This document shows positions 12,326 through 21,773 of a stretch of 64,000 nucleotides of DNA, one piece after another (the stretch's first letter is position 1; every line of letters begins with the position of its first letter). Origin of the DNA: Trichosphaerium sp. ATCC 40318 (taxonomy: Eukaryota; Discosea; Flabellinia; Trichosidae); NCBI GenBank assembly GCA_038496445.1, contig JALMLS010000216.1, forward strand, positions 496,001 to 560,000. Direction: 5' to 3'. Below the pieces are notes generated by a model. It had not been told where the DNA came from. It made no database searches and saw only the letters and a list, made by a program, of their open reading frames with translations. The position numbers and the translations under genes are program-made.

Positions 12326-12937
12326 CTAACAATCACACTTACTTTCTTCTTGTCCTTGTTTTCTATTAGTTCTCTTTTCCTCGACTTTCACTATTGGCCT
12401 TGTTGTTGCATCTTGAATTTCTAATTGAAGAGCAGCTGTCTCAGCAAGATATTGAAAAACTTTATCGACTGTATTTTCCTCTTTTGAAGAAGTCTCGAAA
12501 TACTTCATATCTCCATTCTGCTTACACCAAGTCTTTGCCTTTTGTTCACTTACAACCCTCTCTTCTATCATATCCTTCTTATTACCAACAACAATAAATG
12601 TCACCGTACTATCCTTCTCAGCAACACCATCAATCCGAAAAAACGTTTGTTTCCACGTGTTCAAATGTTCAAATGATGATTCCGAAGTTACATCATAAAC
12701 AAGTATACAACAATGCGATCCTCTATAAAAAGCTGTAGATAACGCCTGAAAGCGCTCTTGACCCGCTGTATCCCACATTTGAAGGAAAACATTACGGTTA
12801 CCGATATTTACTTGTTTCTTCATAAAATCAGCGCCAATCGTCGGTTTATGGTTATTATTGAATCCCCCGTTGACATATTGGTCTAATAGGCTTGTTTTAC
12901 CGACGCCTGAGTCTCCTATGAGTATTATTTTTATCAT
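12326..12937 (-). CDS. Rab-family small GTPase, Rab7-like
   Basis: Single exon of 203 codons. All GTPase motifs are visible: P-loop GDSGVGKTS, switch I with TIGADF, WDTAGQERF, NKKD and ETSSK, and a C-terminal CDC prenylation motif after a Lys/Arg-rich tail. Rab GTPases with a CXC end are doubly geranylgeranylated and direct vesicle targeting; KPTIGADFMKKQV and FQALSTAFYRGS most resemble Rab7, the late-endosome/lysosome Rab. Start ATG at 12937 is the only one giving a complete N-terminus. Subfamily assignment is from motif impression, not a tree. Confidence 0.93.
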   Translation of the reverse strand: MIKIILIGDSGVGKTSLLDQYVNGGFNNNHKPTIGADFMKKQVNIGNRNVFLQMWDTAGQERFQALSTAFYRGSHCCILVYDVTSESSFEHLNTWKQTFFRIDGVAEKDSTVTFIVVGNKKDMIEERVVSEQKAKTWCKQNGDMKYFETSSKEENTVDKVFQYLAETAALQLEIQDATTRPIVKVEEKRTNRKQGQEESKCDC

Positions 12938-13685
12938 TTACCTAAAAGTAGTTTAAGACAATCATGAAGACGTAGTAATTAATAATAGTGGTACCTACAA
13001 TTATTTTTATGGTGAGATGGCGTCAATGATATCGAAATTTCTTGGGATAAATTTAGATCCACAAAAAAAGTCAACTGTTGTGTTTTGTGATCAAACTTCG
13101 AGCTGAGTTGGCCAGTCACTCACTAAAATAAACGCGTAAGGCACCAACTAGAAACAGACCAAGCTAGTGAACCGTCACGCAGCATGTAAATGCTATATGG
13201 AATACGTCCTTAGTGTCTTATACGACTGTATGACATCTATGCCATGGAGATCATTTCTTTGTTTTAATTTTGTTTTTTACTGTCTTCATGCCTTGCGTAA
13301 CAAATCTCTTATCGTTCGTGATGAACTGCCCTGATTGTAAAAGGTCATGAGAAAGATTTGCTAAGTAATCAATCAGAGTAGACAAGTACACAGCTTCAAT
13401 GAAACTAATTCATATCTTTATTAACAATGATGTATTAAGAGGTTGGACAATAGTCTAACTTAGATAAACTAATACAAATGGCGAGAAATCATAAATATTG
13501 ATGGCCTTGTCTAAATAATGCTACAATACAGAGGATGTACATCAGGCAAGTGATGGAAAGCTTCAGAGACGAAGATGTTACAGTAGTTAGACTTGGATAG
13601 GTGGTCTAAACATAATAGTAAAAAAACTACCACTCTTTCATTTTGATTGATTTTTATTTTTTCTAATTTTACAAGTCTTATTTAA
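12938..13685. other. Intergenic stretch, no confident gene
   Basis: The Rab gene starts to the left and a small minus-strand gene ends to the right. A 29-codon plus-strand ORF begins at about 13019 (MASMISKFLGINLDP) but has no clear continuation. Nothing else readable was found. Confidence 0.5.
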
Positions 13686-14099
13686 TTATAATCGGCGTTG
13701 TACTCTTTGTTGTGAATTGAATGTTATGTTAAACGTGTATGTGTAATCAAGGTAAGCTTGTCGCGAACTTCTTGGAAAGATCGATGGAGGTGGAAATGGA
13801 CCTTCTCGCATAATAGCTCGCAGTGACGTTTTGAAGAATTGTTTTGGAGCGTCAAACGTGTAGTCTCCGTTCTCATCTGGTATTTTAGATACCATATAGT
13901 CGTTCATCATTAGTTTTGTTAGTGTTTTTTGGTGCTGAAACTCGTTTGGCACAAAATGCCATTCTAGCGTTTGTATTTGTCGTATGTAGTTTTCTTGTCT
14001 TTCTATCCGCGTTTCGTAGTCTTTGACGCTTTTTTTATGAGTTTTCGAAAAGTTTTTGGCGTTAGAAAAACCAAATCGACGTAGAATTGTTTGAAGCAT
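13686..14099 (-). CDS. Hypothetical basic protein of 137 residues
   Basis: Intact single-exon ORF from ATG 14099. The N-terminus (MLQTILRRFGFSNAKNF) is rich in Arg, Lys and hydrophobics without acidic residues, which would suit a mitochondrial targeting sequence, followed by a charged helical stretch (ETRIERQENYIRQIQ) and a Pro/Phe-rich segment (EGPFPPPSIFPRSS). No family recognised; a mitochondrial protein is a guess from the leader. Codon use and lack of overlapping better ORFs support it as real. Confidence 0.6.
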   Translation of the reverse strand: MLQTILRRFGFSNAKNFSKTHKKSVKDYETRIERQENYIRQIQTLEWHFVPNEFQHQKTLTKLMMNDYMVSKIPDENGDYTFDAPKQFFKTSLRAIMREGPFPPPSIFPRSSRQAYLDYTYTFNITFNSQQRVQRRL

Positions 14100-14676
14100 G
14101 TTAATCTATATGTGAGTTGTTGTGAGTGCGTGTGGAGGCGTTAAATAATGATAATATTTGCCCGGAAATCAAAATCGTTATTTTCAATCAGACTTTTGCA
14201 ACCAAATTCGAAAACCAAAATTCCTTGAATAATTACGCTATGAAACAGTTTGAATATAGCAAAGGGTATGTAAGGTACTAGAAGCGCGCTCTTACTTTTT
14301 TTGGTTAAGTCGAACGTTTGGTCTTAAGTCTGAATATCCTTGATTGATAAGTAAAAATCCACTTTTCAAAATCGCAAAGATTTTGTTAATTCACACGCAC
14401 TGTGCATGTTGACGCTACAAGAAGTATTATTCGGTTAGAATATGAGTGATATAGTTTTTTTATGATTGATTTTTGAGTGATACTCAGCACAAAACCAGCC
14501 GAAACTTCTACACAGTGTCACATACAGCAGTGTGAAGGGTTTTGCTTTAGTTGTATAGACTTATTTTTTTTGTAAATAAACTTGTATACAAATTAACTTA
14601 CGAAGACTACTTAGCGGTGTAGACGCTTTTTATTAAAAATTTTTGTACATCTTTTTTTTTTTTGGGTTGCTCTTTT
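14100..14676. other. Intergenic stretch, no gene seen
   Basis: AT-rich sequence between two minus-strand genes, likely the 5' flank of the hypothetical gene and the 3' flank of the methyltransferase gene. No coding run, RNA gene or repeat was recognised. Confidence 0.5.
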
Positions 14677-15502
14677 CTACGAGCCCGAAGCTATTTGTCT
14701 GTACACTTCCCATAGGCCTATAGATACGCAATTTGCCAGATTCAAAGAAGGAATATCATTTGCACGATGATTGCTGTCCTAGACAACGAAAATGTCAAAA
14801 AATATCCAACTTCGGCACTGTTCTGGTGGTAGCGTTATTCTTTTTAACGTTTAGCGTACCTCCATAGGGATTTTAATGACTGGGTAGTCTTTGAGCACTT
14901 CCTCTCCTAATAATGTGTATAGACCTTTTGTTTCGCTTCCAAATACGAGCGTTACGTCAGGTTTCTATATTAAACGCGTGAGGAACACTTAAGACGGAAA
15001 AACAATCGTACTTCTTCGGTAGTGAAGTTAGTGTCAAGTAGGCTTGTCGTAGCGAATTTTGATAAAAAGAATGGGTTTGGGAGCGTTTTGAAAGCTTTCT
15101 CTTCAAAATGTTTCCAATCTGGTATGTGTCAAAGAAAACCTGATTGTAATGATGAAAATACAGTAAACATACGATCATAAGTTGCTACGTCCACCTAAAA
15201 ACACCATTAACTTTTGTTAAAGAGATTTTCCGTACATGCGACCAATAATCCAAACCTGCACGTTTTAAGTACTTAGATTCTAAGGAGAAGCCAAGAGGAC
15301 CGACTAAATGCTATTGTCTTCGTTATAATTTTAAAATCCATTATGACGCACTAATTTTGCTCCAAAACACATACATAGGCGCCCTATATTGCCTGTGTTA
15401 CCTGGAATGTTTGGTTGCACTAAAGAGGTTAATTATTAGCTGTACTGAGTGTATCGTACCAAGCACGACATGTATCTTACGATTACGCAAGAGCGCTCGC
15501 AT
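14677..15502 (-). CDS. SpoU-family tRNA 2'-O-methyltransferase, TrmL-like
   Basis: A minus-strand gene missed by simple ORF reading because its exons are short. From ATG 15502 the joined exons give [19 protein letters not shown] (motif 1), [34 protein letters not shown]...DYPVIKIPM (motif 2) and [19 protein letters not shown] (motif 3), with stop at 14677. These are the three SpoU/TrmD knot motifs; the order and the RAGLDYW block match TrmL, which methylates the ribose of wobble base 34 in tRNA-Leu in bacteria. The bacterial-type enzyme in a eukaryote suggests organelle tRNA modification, but no clear transit peptide was seen. Introns use GTACGA, GTGCGT, GTATGT and GTACGC donors. An additional upstream exon cannot be excluded. 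Confidence 0.8.
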
Positions 15503-16224
15503 GTCTTGTACGACAGTGTTCTAAAACTCAGAAATAACTTAACCGTTACCTTTTAACGTTAGAGCAAGGGCTCTGGCGACAAGAGGACACGGACGGGATG
15601 ACAATAGTTGTAAAATAGAACTTGTAACGGAACGTCGACCGGAATAAAAGTAAAGTACAGTAGAGAGTAGTATTGACTACCCTTAGTAGTTCGTATGTAG
15701 CCTCATCTTGAAAAAACAAGAGTATCACGTGTGTTGCTTTTAACAAATAATAACAAGTCTTTTATTAGCAATTATTTTAGCAATTAACAGCTGTTGAAAC
15801 ACGTGCTAGCTCAACTACACATGTAGGTGGGAAATTGATTTTTGTAAATGAGTTTGTTATGAGTTGTGGCGTCGCTTGTAATGCTGTACATCCATCATTA
15901 TTTCGCTTTTGCTTTGATTAACAATTAGACAGCAATGGTCTTTATGAGACGCAAGATTCCAGCCGCGGAACTTGGTACTACATCGGCTATGTTAATCAAA
16001 GCAAATGCGAATAAGGATGGAGGTGCGCGTTTGTACTACGCTTCAGGTTTGCAGCCCAGTCGTATTTGAGGAAACCTAAGTAACTGTTATACTTTATGCT
16101 TCGTGGTGACGTGTACTTACGTTACGTTTGTAAACCATCCCAAATGGACCATTTTGACCTACGTTTACCGAAAAAGCGATAATTCCCTTTGGATTTTCGG
16201 CCAAGCAGAATATCTGCCACAACG
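15503..16224. other. Intergenic stretch with inverted repeat
   Basis: No confident gene. It contains the inverted repeat listed separately and a 44-codon plus ORF near 15940 (MVFMRRKIPAAELGTTSAML) that lies between the repeat arms. The start of the agmatine deiminase gene bounds it on the right. Confidence 0.5.
15892..16020. repeat. Imperfect inverted repeat, about 30-base arms
   Basis: The arm at 15892-15922 (CCATCATTATTTCGCTTTTG...) is nearly the reverse complement of the arm at 15991-16020, with about 68 bases between them. Arms share GCTTTGATTAAC exactly. It could be a small hairpin-forming or MITE-like element, or part of an unrecognised structured RNA. Confidence 0.7.
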
Positions 16225-18069
16225 ATGGTCAAAGTTGTTGTATTCGCCTTGATACTTATTGGGTGTATGGCGTCCGTTTCATCGTTTTACATCCCTGCAG
16301 AGTGGGTTGAGCATGAAAGGGTACTATTTGAGCGTAAATAAGCAATAACAACAGTAGGTGTGGATAAGTTGGTCACCGAACTCTAATCTGGACGTGCGTA
16401 CCCTTTTTTGATTTTTCCTTATTAAACAGGTTTAGACGTACCCAATATGGGATGGCCAGCAAAGCTTAATAGAGGTACTGGTGAAATACGTACATGTGTC
16501 AGTACTAGTTGTACCAAAGCAATATGATGAGGTTAATTGCACTACATGGCACTACAGCACTCATTGTAGCGTAGGTTAAAGCTCGGCTTGGCAATTTAGG
16601 CTCAAATCTCTCGTTACACAAAATAGACCACGGAGACGTTTGGATACGCGACTGGGGACCGATATTCGCGAATGCACAGTCCGTTCAAAAAGTACGCGGA
16701 AATGTCGTTGAACTACCTTTGCGCGCGTATCTTACGCAAATACGCTAGATTTTACGCTTCGATTGGACTGCGTGGGGCTACAAAGGACATTCCAGAGACG
16801 TTAACTTATTATATGACGCGTATACATCAACTAAAGTCGCAGACGCACTTTCTTTGGATGTAATAAATGGATTTTTCGCTTCAGAAGGTATTCTAAAGCT
16901 TTTTGGGTTTTGTAACTGAAGTTTTTTTTGTAGGTGGCGATAGGGAGTTTAACGGCCTTGGTACTCTTATGGTTAGCGAAACAGTTGAGTTACAACGTAA
17001 TCCAAGCAAAACAAAGGCCGAATTGGAACAAATCTACAAAAATTTCTTTCGTGTAACAAATGTCGTTTGGCTCGGTCCAGGTCTTGCTGATGATAACCAA
17101 ACATTCAGAGGACCAATAAAAGGAACCAATTTTTTCTCTAGCGCAGGGACAGGAGGTCATATTGATGAGGTAAGCTTCATTTTATCACATTATTCGAACA
17201 CAAAATTTTGATAACAAAAAAACCGTTACTTTCTGTGCTTATACGTCTCTTTAGTTTGCTCGGTTTGTTGCTGCTGATACAATACTTCTTGCAGAAGTAA
17301 CTGAAGAAGAAAGGTCAACTGTTATTGGAAAGGCTACTCATATAAACATGGAAGCGAATTATGAGCGTTTAACACGTGCAAGAGATCAAGATGGAAAGCC
17401 ATTTAAGATTGTCAGAATTCCTTTACCTTCAAGGACTATTGCCAAGAGCTGTGTAAATAATGGTGATATATATGGTTACATCAAGGTACATTTTATATGT
17501 CATGTCAGTGTCAACACTGAGACGATTGTAGACATTTTGTTTTATTTTCTTTTTTTGGAAAAAAATTGCCGGTATTCGGTTGCTATGACGTTTAATTTGA
17601 AATTTTTTTTGCGTTATGCAAAGTTCAAGTACTTTTTAAACGACATGTAACAAAGCTTCTTGGAATTATTATATTGCCAGCGCGTTGTATTTTTTTTCTT
17701 CAAAAGCGAGGTCTTTTTTTTTTTTTTCCTCTTTTTTTTTTATTGCTAATATTGCTCTTTTACAGGATTTGAACTTTACTGATGGCACTGTAATTGATAC
17801 AGATTGTATTACAATTGTAGCTGCGTCTAGTTATTGTAACTTTCTTATTACAAATGGTGTTGTAGTCGCACCTAAATATGATATGTACGATTTCTTTTTT
17901 GGTGTTGCTGATCTTTTAACTTATGATTAGACCAACTGATGCTAAAGCGAAAGAAGTACTACAAAGCTTATTTCCTAAAAGAGATGTCATTCTTGTAGAT
18001 GACATTATCAACATTAATTTTGGTGGAGGTGGTATTCATTGTACTACACAACAACAGCCCAAAGTGTAA
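16225..18069 (+). CDS. Secreted agmatine deiminase / PAD-family protein
   Basis: From ATG 16225 a signal peptide (MVKVVVFALILIGCMASVSS) precedes FYIPAEWVEHER. Joined exons then give VWISWSPNSNL, TYPIWDGQQSLIEVLV, HGDVWIRDWGPIF, FDWTAWGYKG, a Gly/Glu segment, GTGGHIDE and finally NINFGGGGIHCTTQQQP with stop at 18069. The WxRDxGP, GHxDE and GGGGIHC motifs are the substrate-binding and catalytic residues (Cys nucleophile, His) of the porphyromonas-type peptidyl-arginine deiminase/agmatine deiminase family, which hydrolyses guanidino groups. The last intron splits KYDI and PTDAKAKEVLQSLFP. The secretion signal is unusual for a polyamine enzyme and suggests an extracellular or lysosomal role. Substrate (agmatine versus peptidyl arginine) is not resolved. 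Confidence 0.85.
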
Positions 18070-18073
18070 ATAA

Positions 18074-18300
18074 TATCAGTCGTAAAATAATCAGATTCTT
18101 ACTTTTTTCTCCTTACTAATCAACTCCGTGTGGCTAATCTTTTTTATCGTGCTTGCAACAAGTTCCAAAAGATGCTCATAAGAATTTGGTATAGCCTCTA
18201 AAATTTCAGCACTGATTTAGGTTAACGATATAATCGTTACTCTTTATTATCGGCGACGCTCCAGGTCAAGCTCCGTAGATAATAATTTGCAAAATTATGT
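18074..18300 (-). CDS. Possible 3' exons of an unrecognised gene
   Basis: On the minus strand a coherent reading AEILEAIPNSYEHLLELV...ELISKEKKVRI ends at about 18074, preceded across a possible 29-nt intron by YLRSLTWSVADNK. The 5' part cannot be followed. It may be a real gene overlapping the 18070-18930 gap or a remnant; no family recognised. Confidence 0.25.
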
Positions 18301-18929
18301 CACGTTTTTGCCAGATGTCTGCCTACTTCTGTAAACTATCTTTTAGTGTATCCTTACGAAGTACTTAGCGTGATGGTAAGAACAGAAATTCATGTGCTTG
18401 CTACAAATCAGGAGTGCCTTTTAAATAATAGCGCTATTTCAGGTCAAACCCATACTGAAACTCTTACACTTGCAATATGTGTTTAGGGTACTGGGCTAAG
18501 TACCACGTTCTCTGGACAAATCACGTTTGGGTATTAACGTGGGACGGTTATAAAACCATACGAGACGAGTGTTCCAGCTACGTTAACCAGGGAGTTAAGA
18601 GTTTTGAGTTTTATCAGTTAAAGTTAGGAACTTCCAACGGAATTTGCTTCAATGTGTAATCTAATTATCGCGCAACAAGCTCTTTTATTCGCAAGCTTAC
18701 GTGTTAGGCTTATTTTGACGCTTAAAACGGCTTTTAAACCCATTTCAAATGTCAACCCTTGTACTGCCTTTATTTTGATGGTATGGGTATGCACTATGAG
18801 ATGTAACAGTTGGGTAGTGGAGTTGGACGGTGATAAAATAGTAACTTTGACAATAGATATAGAACCTACTTTCCTTTTTTGTATTTTGTAATTCCCATAA
18901 TTGCCCATAACCAAAACAACAAAACAGCA
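18301..18929. other. Stretch with scattered open frames, no confident gene
   Basis: Plus-strand frames at 18477-18659 (including LWTNHVWVLTWDGYKTIRDE) and 18652-18891 are open and look partly coding, but I could not link them with splice sites or to any family. They may be a decayed gene or exons of an unresolved one. Confidence 0.35.
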
Positions 18930-19460
18930 ATGCAACTACTCCAAATACTACTCCTCGTGTCTACATGCACATGTGTATGCCTCGCAGCATGGTATAAAAC
19001 CCTCAAGCCTCATAACCATTAGCTTACTAACGACTTTAGGTATGACGATTATAACCCACAATATGAAGATGCTCGATACTATTTCGAGTCCAGCGTAGTT
19101 AATACGTATTTGAGGAACACAAGAAACATGAACTGTCCAGCAGACAGAGAACCTAAACGTTACCAACATGTCATGAAGGCTAGCTGTACAACAAGAGGAA
19201 AAGGTTTTAACGGTGATTGCAAAGCTTGCCGAAGGGGTTACGAGGTAGTTGATATGCGTGTCGGTGGATGCCATGATTACCAAGTTGACTGTATTCCTAC
19301 ACGCGATTTGTATGTTGATGAGCTCTATGGCTTTCCATACATCACTTTGGACCACGGAGAAGACTGCGCTGTAAACATATGGTACAACTGCAGAAGAGGC
19401 TCAAGTTCAGGTGGCCAATCACGCTCAGCCAGAGGTGGTAGGAGTTCTGGTGGACACTAG
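18930..19460 (+). CDS. Small secreted cysteine-rich protein
   Basis: Two exons (18930-18991 and 19040-19460; intron 18992-19039 with GTATAA donor and TTTAG acceptor) give 160 residues. The start is a signal peptide (MQLLQILLLVSTCTCVCLAA). The mature part is Tyr/Asp-rich (YDDYNPQYEDARYYFESS), then has eight or so spaced Cys (NCPADREP, ASCTTRG, GDCKACRRGYE, GGCHDYQVDC, EDCAVNIWYNC) and ends in a Gly/Ser/Arg tail. Extracellular, disulfide-bonded; no family recognised. Summed exon length is a multiple of three. Confidence 0.75.
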
Positions 19461-19817
19461 TAATAGTTCTGTATACTAACAATGCCAAACTGCAAGATGT
19501 TTGCGACTTTAAATAAAACTATATTTTGTATCAGTATGTACTTGGTTTTCGTGCTAGTCTTAAGTTCGAAATTATCAATTGAATCCTGGTATTTAAACAG
19601 TTTTATTGATTTGTGTCAATGTTTCATTTGTACAAGGCAACTGATTTAATAATAAAGTCAAAGAGGTAGATAGGAATGGGGTTTGTTGAAAGAATAAACT
19701 GGTGAGATTCCCATTCCAACGTTCTTCTAAAGTTACAACAAATAATACCAAGTAGTCCGATTACATTACAAAGCTATTTATTCATTACACTTCTATTATA
19801 CACGATTGGCTTTGTTA
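19461..19817. other. Convergent intergenic region
   Basis: Lies between the 3' ends of the Cys-rich protein gene and the RhoGEF gene. AATAAA-like signals occur near 19513 and 19650. No gene seen. Confidence 0.6.
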
Positions 19818-21600
19818 TTAAAACGACAATGGACCCCAAGCATTTTTAAATTGGAACTCCAGCAAGTTACCAACAGCCAGGTGAATCATACCCACAACCT
19901 TGTATTGTGCGTACTCTACAATGTCAACGCATGTCCCATTGACTTTCTTCCATTCCTTTAAAAGAATAATGTCAAAATAAATAAACCTAAAAATTCAGAC
20001 TCACTTTTTTCCATTCAGGCAGGATAGGCAACAGCCTCTTTTGTTCTTCTTTTCTACGACACATCAGAAATAAAACAGAATATTCTCTTCCTAACAATAC
20101 TTACAATATGAAAGCGTTGTGCACCCGAACAGACGATAAAAATGTTTCCAGATCAAAAACCAAGGCATTTAATTTACCATCAATAATGGGTAATTTAATT
20201 TCCTTCATAAACACGCAAAACTACTTTGCATCAGATAAAAAAACAACCAACAAAACGCGCCAAACGTACGTTGTGGTCGTTATAAAATTTACCAAAGAAC
20301 GAATTGCGAAAATTCATATTATCGTAGATGCTTAGTGCAACGCGACTAAGAGAAAAGTTAAAAAAACAAATAAAAAAAAAAAGAACTCTAAACGTGTACG
20401 CACTGTGCTTCGTTTACAAGAGACTCAAAATATGCTATATTCGAACAACGTAAGTAAACAACACAAATAGGGCTTGCAATAACCCTCCACCCATCGCTAC
20501 AAGGTAAATTCAAGGCTAAGTGTAGGTAAGACTTTGCAACGAAAAATTAAATAAATTGGTACCTCTAGAATTATCAAACCAAGTGAGATTAAGAGGTGCA
20601 CAGAAAACTATTCCCTGTGCTGTCGCGATAACAAAACCAGTATTAAACAAATAATATTTGGCTAAGACTAAATGAGAAAAAACACTTTGTAACTGATAGT
20701 ACCTTCATTCACTTTACCACTCACATAGCAAAGGCATTGTGCTGAGTGAATAATTTTTGAACTAGACGACAAAATATCCTATTTTTTTCTTAGTTTTTGG
20801 GGTTTTTTCAAATAAACAGGGGAAAAACCAACGTACTTGACTTTGCCATATAGAAACCGACGAAAGATTATTCAGTTCTTGTAGAGCACAGTTATAAACC
20901 ATTTGGTCCAGTTTCGACTCTACCTCGCTCAAGACGGCGTGTAGTGCCGACTGAACGAGGGAGGCTTCAACCCTGACGCGTTTAGACTTGGCGATCTCGT
21001 CCCAAAGCAATCTATGAGACGCCAGGTCTATATGGATTAATCACAGCGTATCGGAATAGAACTTACGTCTGGTGGGGTGCATAACGGTTGCAGTAACATC
21101 AATACCATCACTAGATAAAATCTAAAGGTATTGTAAGTACATGTGTAGCGCAGTACACCCGTACTCGCTGACAACTAGCGTGCTTTTCGCTGGTGCCAAC
21201 TAAAATGCGCCACTCCTCGCTACTGTGGCGCATTTTTATAGTATTGGTCGTCAAACGATGCACATACTCTTCTTTTCTCTAACGAAACTAAGCAAGTAGA
21301 CGATTTTAAACTGCTACGCGCCAATGCAAAAAAGTTGCACAACCCTTTCGAAGCTTTGGAGAAGGGCTTTGGCGAGCGACTCGCCGATTCTAAAATAGTA
21401 GCAATCTCGTTGCTAACACTTGCAAAGTACACTTGGTCCGGAAACAAGCCTTCCGCGGTAATGCCATGGCGTTCAAGCACCTAGTTTTTGTAAACAAGGA
21501 CTCTACAAAACATTAACAATACCGAAGCGATTTTCTCGAGCTTAGACAAATAAAGCCTCTCTAGATTTATAGCTTCTGCCACCAGTTTTTTTAAAGCCAT
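19818..21600 (-). CDS. DH-PH RhoGEF-like protein
   Basis: Joined minus-strand exons start MALKKLVAEAINLERLYLSK (Met 21600) and read through a helical region (GLFPDQVYFASVSNEIATIL), PTRHLASHRLLWDEIAKSKR with VQSALHAVLSEVESKL (position of Dbl-homology conserved region 3), then a PH-like run (KIIHSAQCLCYVSGKVNEAK, YYLFNTGFVIATAQG) and a C-terminal extension ending NLLEFQFKNAWGPLSF (stop 19818). DH-PH tandems catalyse GDP/GTP exchange on Rho GTPases at membranes. The match is by pattern, not strong sequence identity; the usual PVQR core reads HPTR. Introns at about 21482-21524, 20782-20824 and 20107-20056 are clear; one between 21330 and 21150 is uncertain. Confidence 0.55.
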
Positions 21601-21773
21601 TTCGTCGAGCTTTAACTAGGTGGCACCAGTGCGTAGCGTAAGTGGAAATAAGTTGACTCACAAAAAATGAATGGCACTAAATCAAAAACGATAAAAAAAA
21701 ACTAAAACAATCGTATCACAAAATGTTGCTTATAATATGGGTTACAATAAAGAATTATGTTCTTGCGCCTCCT

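Noticed and set aside
15950-15975. CCAGCCGCGG resembling a small-subunit rRNA motif
   Set aside because: Only ten bases match and the flanks do not resemble rRNA.
20108-20335. Plus-strand ORF of 75 codons
   Set aside because: It is opposite in-frame exons of the DH-PH gene.
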